A stretch of DNA of 64,000 nt, from the NCBI GenBank assembly GCA_934646815.1, contig CAKUEW010000001.1, forward strand, positions 62,001 to 126,000. Reading direction: 5' to 3'. The notes under the pieces were generated by a model. That model had not been told where the DNA came from. It did no database searches and worked only from the letters and a program-made list of their open reading frames with translations. Source of the DNA: an uncultured Collinsella sp. (GTDB taxonomy: Bacteria; Actinomycetota; Coriobacteriia; Coriobacteriales; Coriobacteriaceae). Numbering within the stretch: position 1 is the first letter of the stretch; every line of letters starts with the position of its first letter. The position numbers were made by a program, and so were the translations under genes. Shown piece by piece: positions 33,727 through 41,707 of this stretch.

Positions 33727-35406
33727 ATGGCGGAGTTCATCTACCAGATGTATCAGGCTCGTAAGGCCCATGGCGACAAGGTGATCCTTGACGACGTGAC
33801 CCTGAGCTTCTATCCCGGCGCCAAGATCGGCGTCGTGGGCCCCAACGGTATGGGCAAGTCGACCCTGCTCAAGATTATGGCCGGCATCGAGGAGGTTTCC
33901 AACGGCGACGCCAAGCTCACCCCCGGCTACACCGTGGGTATCCTGCAGCAGGAGCCGCCGCTCGACGACGACAAGACCGTCATCGAGAACGTGCGCATGG
34001 CATTTGGCGACATGATCGCCAAGGTCGATCGCTTCAACAAGATCGGCGAGGAGATGTGCGACCCGGATTGCGACATGGACGCCCTCATGGCCGAGATGGG
34101 AAAGCTCCAGGACGAGATCGACGCCGCCGACGGCTGGGATATCGATTCCAAGCTCGGCCAGGCCATGGACGCCCTGCAGCTGCCCGATTCCGACATGCCG
34201 GTCAACGTACTTTCCGGCGGCGAGCGCCGTCGCGTGGCCCTGTGCAAGCTGCTGCTCGAAGCTCCCGACCTGCTGCTGCTCGACGAGCCCACGAACCACC
34301 TGGACGCCGAGTCGATCCTGTGGCTCGAGCACTTCCTGCACAACTACCAGGGCGCGGTGCTTGCCGTCACGCACGATCGCTACTTCCTGGATAACGTTGC
34401 CGAGTGGATCTGCGAGGTCGACCGCGGTCACCTTTATCCCTACAAGGGCAACTACTCCACGTATCTGGAGACCAAGGCCGCCCGTATCGAGGCGCAGGGC
34501 AACCGCGACGCCAAGCTCGCCAAGCGCATGGAGGCCGAGCTCGAGTGGGTACGCAGCTCGCCCAAGGCTCGCCAGGCAAAGAACAAGGCCCGTCTGGCTC
34601 GCTACGAGGAGATGGAGGCCGAGGCCCGCGCAAGCCAGAAGCTCGACTGGACCGATATCCGCATTCCCGTTGGACCGCGTTTGGGTAACAAGGTGCTCGA
34701 GGCCCATCACCTGCACAAGGAATTCGACGGTCGCGTGCTCATCGACGACCTTTCTTTCACCCTGCCGCGTAACGGCATCGTGGGCGTCATCGGCCCCAAC
34801 GGTGTGGGCAAGACCACGCTGTTCAAGACCATCGTGGGCCTGGAGCCGCTGACTTCGGGCGAGCTCGAGGTGGGCGAGACCGTCAAGATCTCCTATGTCG
34901 ATCAGAACCGTTCCGGCATCGACCCCGACAAGAACCTGTGGGAGGTCGTCTCGGACGGCCTGGACCACATGATGGTCGGCGAGACCGAGGTTCCGAGCCG
35001 TGCTTATGTGGCGAGCTTTGGCTTTAAGGGCCAGGACCAGCAGAAACGCGCTGGCGTACTCTCCGGTGGCGAGCGCAACCGTCTGAACCTGGCGCTTACG
35101 CTCAAGCAGGGCGGCAACCTGCTGCTCCTCGACGAGCCCACGAACGACCTCGATGTCGAGACGCTGTCCTCGCTCGAAGCGGCGCTGCTCGAGTTCCCGG
35201 GCTGCTCGGTGGTCATTAGCCACGACCGTATGTTCCTGGACCGCGTCGCCACGCACATTCTGGCGTGGGAGGGCACCGACGAGAATCCGGGCAACTGGTA
35301 TTGGTTCGAGGGCAACTTCGAGGCCTATCAGGTCAACCGCATCGAGCGCCTGGGCGAGGACGCAGCCCAGCCGCATCGTATTCACCGCAAGCTGACGCGC
35401 GACTAG
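33727..35406 (+). CDS. ettA: Energy-dependent translational throttle protein EttA (ABC-F)
   Basis: A 559-residue ribosome-binding twin ATPase. Walker A motifs are GPNGMGKST and GPNGVGKTT; both signatures read LSGGER; Walker B motifs end in LLLLDEPTN. Between the cassettes, the linker (KARQAKNKARLARYEEM) and the arm typical of EttA are visible. EttA binds the E site and gates entry into elongation according to ATP/ADP. Monocistronic; terminator at 35417. Confidence 0.96.
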   Translation: MAEFIYQMYQARKAHGDKVILDDVTLSFYPGAKIGVVGPNGMGKSTLLKIMAGIEEVSNGDAKLTPGYTVGILQQEPPLDDDKTVIENVRMAFGDMIAKVDRFNKIGEEMCDPDCDMDALMAEMGKLQDEIDAADGWDIDSKLGQAMDALQLPDSDMPVNVLSGGERRRVALCKLLLEAPDLLLLDEPTNHLDAESILWLEHFLHNYQGAVLAVTHDRYFLDNVAEWICEVDRGHLYPYKGNYSTYLETKAARIEAQGNRDAKLAKRMEAELEWVRSSPKARQAKNKARLARYEEMEAEARASQKLDWTDIRIPVGPRLGNKVLEAHHLHKEFDGRVLIDDLSFTLPRNGIVGVIGPNGVGKTTLFKTIVGLEPLTSGELEVGETVKISYVDQNRSGIDPDKNLWEVVSDGLDHMMVGETEVPSRAYVASFGFKGQDQQKRAGVLSGGERNRLNLALTLKQGGNLLLLDEPTNDLDVETLSSLEAALLEFPGCSVVISHDRMFLDRVATHILAWEGTDENPGNWYWFEGNFEAYQVNRIERLGEDAAQPHRIHRKLTRD

Positions 35407-35416
35407 TAGCAAGTAG

Positions 35417-35446
35417 AAAGGCCGCCACCAAGGGCGGCCTTTCTTG
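35417..35446 (+). terminator. Rho-independent terminator of ettA
   Basis: AAAGGCCGCC-ACCAA-GGGCGGCCTTT followed by CTTG. Confidence 0.88.
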
Positions 35447-35618
35447 TAGCAATTGCACTGCAGCTATGCCCTGGCTGCTGGTTTGATTCATAATCAAAGT
35501 CATCTCTTTGGGATTAAAGCCCGTTTTTGCTATGAGTGATTTTCTAATTCCGTTTAAAACGTAAAGACGCATTGGGTTGCAAGGACATAAGCAAATCGAA
35601 TTGAAATATAACCAGTGC

Positions 35619-35630
35619 TGTAACGTTACA
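35619..35630. promoter_or_regulatory. 12-bp palindrome upstream of the Tat-exported protease-like gene
   Basis: TGTAACGTTACA is a perfect palindrome 58 bp before the ATG, followed by an A-tract and TATAGAAT, a plausible -10. It is a candidate operator. The 281-bp gap 35407-35687 is otherwise AT-rich and without a gene. Confidence 0.45.
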
Positions 35631-35687
35631 AAAAAAGATTATAGAATAGGAGTACCTTATAAGTCGCTTCTCTAGAAAGAAGAACAT

Positions 35688-36815
35688 ATGCTTTCGCGTC
35701 GTCGTTTTCTGCAACTTGTCGCGTCTTCAATTGTCGCCTTAGCCGCACGTCCGAAAGAGGTTTTTGCTTCGACGGGCAATATTGATGGTGAGCAGATACA
35801 ATTTACTTCTGAAATTGCGCAAGAGCTTGCCGATAAATATATAAAGGGACTCCTCGGCTATTCGTATACGCCTTCTGACCCTATTCCTTTTGTAGATGTT
35901 GATGGGTCCCCGCTTGGTTACATTGTTCCGGTTGTGACATCCAATAGAGCCGCGGGCTATTTGGTTTTAGATGCTTCAGATGATGAAATACTTACGGGAT
36001 ATCGTTTTGGAGACGGCTTAGTCAGCCCTATGGATCGGGGAGGAGATCTTGGTGTCGAGTCTTATTCTTTCAATAACCCAGTCGTAATGATCAATCCATT
36101 CGAATTCGGCGTGCAATCTTTGGACGGTTCAATAACAACAAATTGCGGAAGAACAATCCCGGCTGTTTCCATAGAAGGACGGCCTGTCGTTTTATCGAAT
36201 AAACCTTCAAGCTGGAACGATGTTGTAATTTACGCAACTCAAATGCAGGATTACACAGTATCTGGATTTCGTTCCATTTCTCAGTTTATGTCATATGATG
36301 AAAGCGAGATTAAGAGGCTTACCGCCCACTATGCTTGTATGGTGACAGCTTTTTCGAACGTTGCGGAACTGTATGGCATTGCCAATTTATATAGCGACCC
36401 TTCGCAATATATGCAGATATGGAATTACACCAATACCCATGCTCTTTCCGATGAAGAACAGACTGTTCCCGGTGTTGTTTTGGGCGGAACGCCGATTTCA
36501 ACCTGTGCAACGGGGTTTACAAATTACTGCGCAAGCAGAGGGAGTAATCTTATCGCCCGCACTGTCTCCTCCCCGGCTATCGCGAACATTCAAAATGAGA
36601 TTAACTCTAATAGACCGAATGTTTTACATGCGAGTTTGTACAACGGATCAGCCCATTCTGTAACAGCGGAGGCTTACGCCACTCTTACTGGTAAGAAAAC
36701 TGGAGAGACAAGGCAGATGATTGGCATAGCGGACGGCTGGAATTCATCCTTATCCTTCCTGAAGTATGATCAGAGTTATTATGCGTGGACTTATGGAACG
36801 ACTTTTTCGAAGTAG
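35688..36815 (+). CDS. Tat-exported protein with papain-like (C10/C39-like) protease features
   Basis: A 375-residue secreted protein in an AT-rich stretch. Residues 1-28 are a twin-arginine signal (SRRRFLQLV, hydrophobic run, FAS cleavage). The mature N-terminal part (IAQELADKYIKGLLG) is of the type found in prodomains of streptopain-like enzymes. A possible catalytic set is C217 (HYACMVTAFSNVAELYG), H323 (GSAHSVTAEAY) and D349 or N352 (GIADGWN). Family assignment is by this pattern only. Codon use and G+C differ from the neighbours, suggesting transfer. The following lipoprotein gene overlaps its end. Confidence 0.6.
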   Translation: MLSRRRFLQLVASSIVALAARPKEVFASTGNIDGEQIQFTSEIAQELADKYIKGLLGYSYTPSDPIPFVDVDGSPLGYIVPVVTSNRAAGYLVLDASDDEILTGYRFGDGLVSPMDRGGDLGVESYSFNNPVVMINPFEFGVQSLDGSITTNCGRTIPAVSIEGRPVVLSNKPSSWNDVVIYATQMQDYTVSGFRSISQFMSYDESEIKRLTAHYACMVTAFSNVAELYGIANLYSDPSQYMQIWNYTNTHALSDEEQTVPGVVLGGTPISTCATGFTNYCASRGSNLIARTVSSPAIANIQNEINSNRPNVLHASLYNGSAHSVTAEAYATLTGKKTGETRQMIGIADGWNSSLSFLKYDQSYYAWTYGTTFSK

Positions 36816-37194
36816 GACGATTCGTTTAGTCCTGTCTTTGGTGTTGATGGCTTTATTGGTGAGCTGTTCAACAAAAGAAGAGATGCCGCGCGGAGATTCC
36901 GGAGAAATGTCTGTGACAAACTCAGATTCATTGGAAATAGCTGGTGGGCATGCCGATGTGATGTTGCAAGGTAAAGGCATGCTTAGGTCGATTGATGCTG
37001 AAGACGCTGTCTGCTCAATAGAGGAATTAAAGACAGGTGAAACTGCATCGTACCGTGTTTCAGATAATGCTGCGAATATGATTGAGTCGATACCGATTGG
37101 AGCACAAGTTTCTTTTAGGTATTTTGCTCCGCAACTTGAGGAGGAGCTTGCTTCTCTGGTGTCTATATGTGCTGATGACAGCCAAAAGGTCTGA
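36793..37194 (+). CDS. Small predicted lipoprotein partner of the Tat-exported protein
   Basis: About 133 residues from ATG 36793 (an upstream ATG at 36766 is also in frame). A basic N-terminus, hydrophobic core and lipobox LLVSC predict an outer-leaflet lipoprotein; an acidic Ser/Asp stretch follows, then a small domain with two cysteines. The start lies inside the end of the preceding gene in another frame, so the two are coupled; the pair could be an enzyme and a tether or inhibitor (inference). No family recognised. Same AT-rich composition. Confidence 0.65.
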   Translation: MERLFRSRTIRLVLSLVLMALLVSCSTKEEMPRGDSGEMSVTNSDSLEIAGGHADVMLQGKGMLRSIDAEDAVCSIEELKTGETASYRVSDNAANMIESIPIGAQVSFRYFAPQLEEELASLVSICADDSQKV

Positions 37195-37196
37195 TT

Positions 37197-37242
37197 TCAA
37201 ACGGCCCTGGATGGTCAAATGGCTATCCAGGGCCGTTTTGTC
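37197..37242. terminator. Bidirectional terminator between convergent genes
   Basis: AAACGGCCCTGGATGG pairs with CTATCCAGGGCCGTTT, T-rich on both sides. It serves the lipoprotein gene (rightward) and the acidic-linker protein gene (leftward, stop at 37241). Confidence 0.88.
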
Positions 37243-38548
37243 ACTCGGCCGGGGCGTTGACCTTGTCGATGGTCCAGGCGGCTCCGAGACCGCCGGTGGT
37301 GTTGCGGCGGATGCGCACGGTGACTTCGCGGCGCGCGCCGGCCTGCGTGTAGCGCAGGGGGAAGCTTGCGCGGTTTCGCGCGACCTCGATGGTACCGCGC
37401 TCGCGGGCGATCCAGTAGTACTCGCCGACGATGCCGAGCGTATCGGCGCCGTAGGGGAGATAGGTCGACAGCTGGTGTAGCAACGGGCCGGGGCAGAAGA
37501 CCTCGGTTGCGAAATCGACGGGGAAGTCCTCGGGGATGGCGGGCGCTACGGGTGCGGGGGTTGGGGCCACTGCAGGTACCGAAGCCGGTGCCGGTGCGGG
37601 AATTTGGTCGCAAGCAGCGGCGGGCACGGATTCGATGACGGGTGCGGGCTCCGTCGTCGCTTTCGGCTTGATCGTGGAATCTGCGGGTTTCACGATGGCG
37701 GGCGCGTCTGCAGCTGCAGTTTCAACCTCAACCTGCGTCGCGTTCTCGTTCTCGACGCTCGACTTTGCCTCGACCGGCGTGGAGGCCATGGTGGTGATGC
37801 CGGCGTTGGCGTTCTCGGGGTCATAGACGACTGTGAGCGAGATGGCGGGCTGCGGCGTCTCGGGTTCCGGCGCCGACTCGGTAGCGCCTTGATCGACGGG
37901 CTCGTCGGGCTGATCGTCCTCGGCCTCGTTGCCAAAGACATCGCTGTTTTGGAGCGCAGACGCCTCGGGCTGGTCAGCGGCTTCTTCGGTTGTCGACTTG
38001 GGAGCTTCGTTGAGCTCCGCAGTGGCTTCCTGCTCGGATATGACTTCGGGATCGGTCGTGGCGGTGATTTCGGTTTCGGCTTCTGCCGTTACCTCAATAG
38101 CGACTTCGATCTCTGCCTCGGGCTCGGGTTCCGGCACGGCTTCAACTATGGCTTCGGGCTCGGGGCGCTTAGCGTGCTTGGGGCGCACGGCCTTCAGGTC
38201 CTTCTCGCCGCGCTTTTTCTTTTTGTAGGACTGCTTGGCTCCCTTGGCTGCCTTGGGCTTGTCCTCGCCCTTGGCAAGGGCGGCATCCCAGGCATCGTTA
38301 GCGATGACGGTGGCATACAGGCGACCACCCTTAAAGACGGTCAGCTTAATGCAGTCGTTAAGCTCCTCGAGCAGCTCGCGCGTGGACTCAAAGCCCAGGT
38401 CATAAGCGGCCATGTCGCCCGCGGCGAGTGCCTCCTCGACCTGCGTCATAAACGTTTGCTTGCCGCACCCAATCGCATCGCGCAGCAGGCGATACAGGTA
38501 GATGTGGTTGCCCAGCGATAGCGTGGGCCTAACTATTGTCTTGCTCAT
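37241..38548 (-). CDS. Two-domain cytoplasmic protein with long acidic linker, unknown function
   Basis: A 435-residue protein starting at ATG 38546-38548 behind GAGGAG. Residues about 1-95 form a compact helical domain (TLSLGNHIYLYRLLRDAIG; GFESTRELLEELNDCIKLTV). Then comes a Lys-rich patch (SYKKKKRGEKD) and about 240 residues of Glu/Pro/Ala/Thr low complexity. The last 85 residues form a second domain (IARERGTIEVARNRASFPLR) with many Arg, ending in NAPAE. No signal peptide or membrane segment. The N-terminal domain recalls small winged-helix/OST-HTH-type folds, but I cannot assign it. The two ends could bind nucleic acid across a flexible tether (inference). Confidence 0.75.
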   Translation of the reverse strand: MSKTIVRPTLSLGNHIYLYRLLRDAIGCGKQTFMTQVEEALAAGDMAAYDLGFESTRELLEELNDCIKLTVFKGGRLYATVIANDAWDAALAKGEDKPKAAKGAKQSYKKKKRGEKDLKAVRPKHAKRPEPEAIVEAVPEPEPEAEIEVAIEVTAEAETEITATTDPEVISEQEATAELNEAPKSTTEEAADQPEASALQNSDVFGNEAEDDQPDEPVDQGATESAPEPETPQPAISLTVVYDPENANAGITTMASTPVEAKSSVENENATQVEVETAAADAPAIVKPADSTIKPKATTEPAPVIESVPAAACDQIPAPAPASVPAVAPTPAPVAPAIPEDFPVDFATEVFCPGPLLHQLSTYLPYGADTLGIVGEYYWIARERGTIEVARNRASFPLRYTQAGARREVTVRIRRNTTGGLGAAWTIDKVNAPAE

Positions 38549-38620
38549 GGCAAATCTCCTCTTTACACACGTAAAGCATCTTACCATCGCAGAGCGTTCG
38601 CCATAGCGGCGCCCAAGGCA

Positions 38621-38654
38621 AACGGGCGCGAACCGCTATCGATTCGCGCCCGTT
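38621..38654 (-). terminator. Terminator of the Ser/Thr-rich membrane protein gene
   Basis: On the reverse strand AACGGGCGCGAATC and GGTTCGCGCCCGTT pair around GATAGC, followed by TGCC. It lies 31 bp after the stop at 38685. Confidence 0.7.
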
Positions 38655-38684
38655 GTACAGGTTGCCTATCTGGGGATGCAGTGC

Positions 38685-39635
38685 CTAGTTGCCCGATGTC
38701 GTGCCTTGGCTTGAACTGTCAGATGTCGTGCCCGATGTGGTGCCACTCGAATTGCTGTTGTTGCTGTCTGCTGTGCCCGTTCCCGACGTGGTGTCGCTCG
38801 TCTGGCCGCCCGTGTTCGGCTGCGAACCGTCAGTCGTTTGACTTGAGTCGGTCGTGCCGGACGGCGTGCCACTGTTGGACGTAGAGGAATCGGTGCCCTG
38901 CGATTGGTTTTGGGTGTTCGAGGACGAATCGGCAGAGGTGGAACTGTCTTGCGTGCCGTCCGTCTGTGCCTGCTGATCTTGTGACTGGGTGGCGCCATTT
39001 GCATCGCTCTCGGTCGTGCGCGACGAAAGGATTGGCTCGGGGCGCTCGCCTAGACCCTCACCGGCGGTGGTGATAAGGATGGCGCCGGCGCAGGCGATGG
39101 CCGCGACGATGGCGATGGCGATCGAGAAGACGATGACCTTCTTTTGCGTCTGGCTGCGCTCTGCCGCCGCCTTGGCGCGCAGGCTGTCGGGAGCGACGCG
39201 CGCCGTGGTCGCGCGCCCCGCAATCTGGCGCATCTCCTGCGTAGTCGCGGCGCCGCCCAAGTGCTCCTCGGCATTAAACTCAACGGGCTCATAGGCGCCG
39301 GCGGGGTAGTCGACGGCGGCGTGCGTGCCTTTGAGGGCTTCGGCACTGGCAGAGATAAAGTGACGGTAGACCTGCGAGGACACAACGGTGATGACCGAGC
39401 TCACGGCGGCGCCGATTACTGAACCGGCGATGCCAATCTTGGAAGCAAGCGCGACGCTTGTGGCAGCGGCTGCGGCGCCGGCGATGATCTGAGGAATGGA
39501 AATGTCGTCGAACAGGCCCTTTTTGGGCGCGATGGCCATGGTCTGTCCGATGGAATGGTTCTCGTGCACGCCGTTGTTGAGCGCGGCCGGTGTCATGACG
39601 CGCGTGCGCGGCGCGTCGGTGTACTTGGTTGTCAT
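38685..39635 (-). CDS. Membrane protein with Ser/Thr/Asn-rich C-terminal tail
   Basis: A 316-residue protein from ATG 39633-39635 behind GGGAGGA. An N-terminal glycine-zipper-like hydrophobic stretch (about 50-95; IPQIIAGAAAAATSVALASK) is followed by a cytoplasmic-type charged region, one clear helix (KVIVFSIAIAIVAAIACAGA, about 185-205) and a 105-residue tail made almost wholly of S, T, N, Q, G and D. The tail is probably extracytoplasmic and flexible. No LPXTG. Function unknown. Confidence 0.8.
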   Translation of the reverse strand: MTTKYTDAPRTRVMTPAALNNGVHENHSIGQTMAIAPKKGLFDDISIPQIIAGAAAAATSVALASKIGIAGSVIGAAVSSVITVVSSQVYRHFISASAEALKGTHAAVDYPAGAYEPVEFNAEEHLGGAATTQEMRQIAGRATTARVAPDSLRAKAAAERSQTQKKVIVFSIAIAIVAAIACAGAILITTAGEGLGERPEPILSSRTTESDANGATQSQDQQAQTDGTQDSSTSADSSSNTQNQSQGTDSSTSNSGTPSGTTDSSQTTDGSQPNTGGQTSDTTSGTGTADSNNSNSSGTTSGTTSDSSSQGTTSGN

Positions 39636-39807
39636 ACGGGGTCCTCCCGGTGTAAATCTGCTCCGTTTCGTGTAGCCATCAGGGTACCCACCAGATGTGA
39701 ATCGTACGTGACATTTAACAGATACCATCAACTCATCAAGGGGGGCTTGCTGTCTTTGGCGAAATAGCTTGATGCTAAACTGGACTTACGATTGCGAGGT
39801 GGTTTAC

Positions 39808-40029
39808 GTGATGTACCCGTATATGACATTCGAAGACGGTACCGAGGTCATTCATTCTGACCTGATTACCGATGGCGATATCGAAAAGGTTATCGTGCAT
39901 TTTGAGCGACCGACGGCAGGGGGCTTCGACTCCGCTCGTTGTGAGTTGCCTTCCTGTTCGTGGACTGACTGGGAAGGGCATTTTACTCAGAGTGAAAAAC
40001 GAGCTTTCGAAGAGTGTTTGAGCAAATAA
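39808..40029 (+). CDS. Small hypothetical protein
   Basis: About 73 residues starting at GTG 39808 (or ATG 39811), with GAGG eight bases upstream; in-frame ATG 39772 is possible but lacks a site. The product is acidic and soluble (MTFEDGTEVIHSDLI, VIVHFERP, CELPSCSW). I do not recognise the family, but the compact composition with few low-information residues suggests a real gene. It precedes the DUF2087/MFS pair by 100 bp. Confidence 0.65.
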   Translation: MMYPYMTFEDGTEVIHSDLITDGDIEKVIVHFERPTAGGFDSARCELPSCSWTDWEGHFTQSEKRAFEECLSK

Positions 40030-40129
40030 TTTAGATTAGTTCGAGTTTAGTTCGAATAAAGAAGCCGAATGCGATGACCTAAAGCGTATGCATTTTTAGT
40101 ATTAGATGCGTATGAAATGGAGGATGTGA

Positions 40130-40411
40130 ATGGATGAGCTAATAGACTTTAAAAAACGATTTCTCAAGAATGGCGAGCTGGTTTCAATTCCAAAAAAGGA
40201 AAGCTATAAAAGAATCATGCTGCTATGGGCCGTCTCTTTCTTTGAATTAAATACAAGTTATACGGAGCTTCAGGTTAATCGTGTGCTTTCACAGCTCTAT
40301 CCTGATTATGCCGTGTTGAGGCGGTATTTGGTTGATTATGGATTCCTATTAAGGGATGAACGAGGCCTGAAATACGAGGTTAATCGTGATGTTCACGGTA
40401 TTGAGAGCTAG
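40130..40411 (+). CDS. DUF2087 domain protein
   Basis: A 93-residue protein beginning at ATG 40130 after GGAGG. The DUF2087 pattern is evident: KRIMLLWAVSFFELNTSYTE followed by VNRVLSQLYPDYAVLRRYLVDYGFL and a short hairpin. These domains often accompany transcription regulators. It overlaps the start of the MFS gene by about 23 bp, so it may control or modulate that transporter (inference). AT-rich. Confidence 0.88.
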   Translation: MDELIDFKKRFLKNGELVSIPKKESYKRIMLLWAVSFFELNTSYTELQVNRVLSQLYPDYAVLRRYLVDYGFLLRDERGLKYEVNRDVHGIES

Positions 40412-41573
40412 CCGTCCGGTTCGGGTCCTATTTATTGCTAGAGGGATAAGCGAAATAGGCAATTGGTGTGCGAATATTGCTTTGCCAATGCTGATTTACG
40501 AGGTAACTCACGATGTTTCTGCAACTGCTTTGATGGTCTGCTGCAGATTTGCCCCCTCTCTGTTTTCAGCTGCGCTCGCGCAGCTGCCTCAGAAGATGGG
40601 TATCGGGACACTGCAGGCCATGAGATTGGCAGACTTAATTCGCGCGGGATTATTCGTTTGCTATATTTTTATTGATAGTAAATGGAGTATGTTTGCTATT
40701 ACGTGTGCGGTATCGCTTTGCCGAACGGTTGAAATGCCCTGCTTTTACTCGTTGTTAAGAGCCAATACGAATAGTATCAATCGCGACGTAATTAATAATT
40801 CGTTTGGGTTTCTGCAGAATTTGATGATGGTTCTGGGGCCAGTTGCCGGCGGTTTTGTTGTCGCTCAATTTGGGGCGGAGGCTGTTATTGCATTAGACGC
40901 GCTTTCTTTTGCCGTGTCGTTCTGGTTGCTGCGAGATGTTCCGTCGGTTATCGAGGTTAATGATAAAGAGGGGATAAGCAAAAATGAAAAAAACAGGACT
41001 GCATTTAGTGATCTTAGCGCGAAGCACTTGGCAATTGGTTTCCTATTAATCGATATTTCTAGTGGCGTGGCATTCGGCTCTCTGAATTCTCTTTTGCCAG
41101 CTATAGCGCAATTGCAATTTGACTCGTCATCGATACAATACGGATTCCTTCAGAGTAGTCTTACAATCGGACTGTTGTTCGGAAATACAATATATGGTCG
41201 TTTAATCAGTGGTTCCGATTGCGTTAAATCATATTGTTTTGTGACGTATCTTGCGCTCGGTGCGTATCTGGCGTTTGGCTATCGCTATGCGTCTGGGATA
41301 TCGTTTATTTCCCTTTTTATCGTCGGTGCCGGAAACGCCATTCAAGATGTGCTTCTCATAACATCGCTGCAGGATTTGGCGAGAGACGGATCTGAATCGA
41401 TAGGCCTGTTTTCAATTAGGGAGTCTTTGCAATCGGTTGCTGTTGTTATTTCAACACTCCTTGTTTCGCTGTTCACGAGCATCGCGATGTTCTCAATTCT
41501 CGTTACAGGACTTGGTGTATTTTCAATTATGATGGTAGTTGTGTTTCAATTGAATTATTTGCGAAAGATGTGA
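40389..41573 (+). CDS. Major facilitator superfamily efflux transporter
   Basis: A 394-residue protein with about 12 hydrophobic helices and the MFS_3-type opening (SRPVRVLFIARGISEIGNWC). The start at ATG 40389 (or GTG 40386) lies within the DUF2087 gene, with GAGG upstream. This subgroup includes macrolide and other drug exporters, but the substrate cannot be set. G+C is far below the window average and codon use differs (many ATT, TTA, AAT), pointing to acquisition with its DUF2087 partner. Confidence 0.88.
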   Translation: MFTVLRASRPVRVLFIARGISEIGNWCANIALPMLIYEVTHDVSATALMVCCRFAPSLFSAALAQLPQKMGIGTLQAMRLADLIRAGLFVCYIFIDSKWSMFAITCAVSLCRTVEMPCFYSLLRANTNSINRDVINNSFGFLQNLMMVLGPVAGGFVVAQFGAEAVIALDALSFAVSFWLLRDVPSVIEVNDKEGISKNEKNRTAFSDLSAKHLAIGFLLIDISSGVAFGSLNSLLPAIAQLQFDSSSIQYGFLQSSLTIGLLFGNTIYGRLISGSDCVKSYCFVTYLALGAYLAFGYRYASGISFISLFIVGAGNAIQDVLLITSLQDLARDGSESIGLFSIRESLQSVAVVISTLLVSLFTSIAMFSILVTGLGVFSIMMVVVFQLNYLRKM

Positions 41574-41620
41574 CGTTGATATGCCTTAATTTTGAAATAC
41601 ATGCTCTTAGCACAGGTTGG

Positions 41621-41648
41621 CCTCTCAGTAAACTGGGAGGTTGCTTTG
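41621..41648 (+). terminator. Terminator after the MFS gene
   Basis: CCTCTCAGT-AA-ACTGGGAGG followed by TTGCTTTGG; short loop but a good stem. Confidence 0.6.
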
Positions 41649-41707
41649 GCTAGTTAGAGATATGTGAACGTCCGTTAGACTGAATCTCAGGGTAGAAGGG
41701 GCCTCCA

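Noticed and set aside
33454-35412. 650-codon frame antisense to ettA
   Set aside because: Shadow of a high-G+C gene; the composition (Val/Leu/Gly/His runs) is typical of antisense reading.
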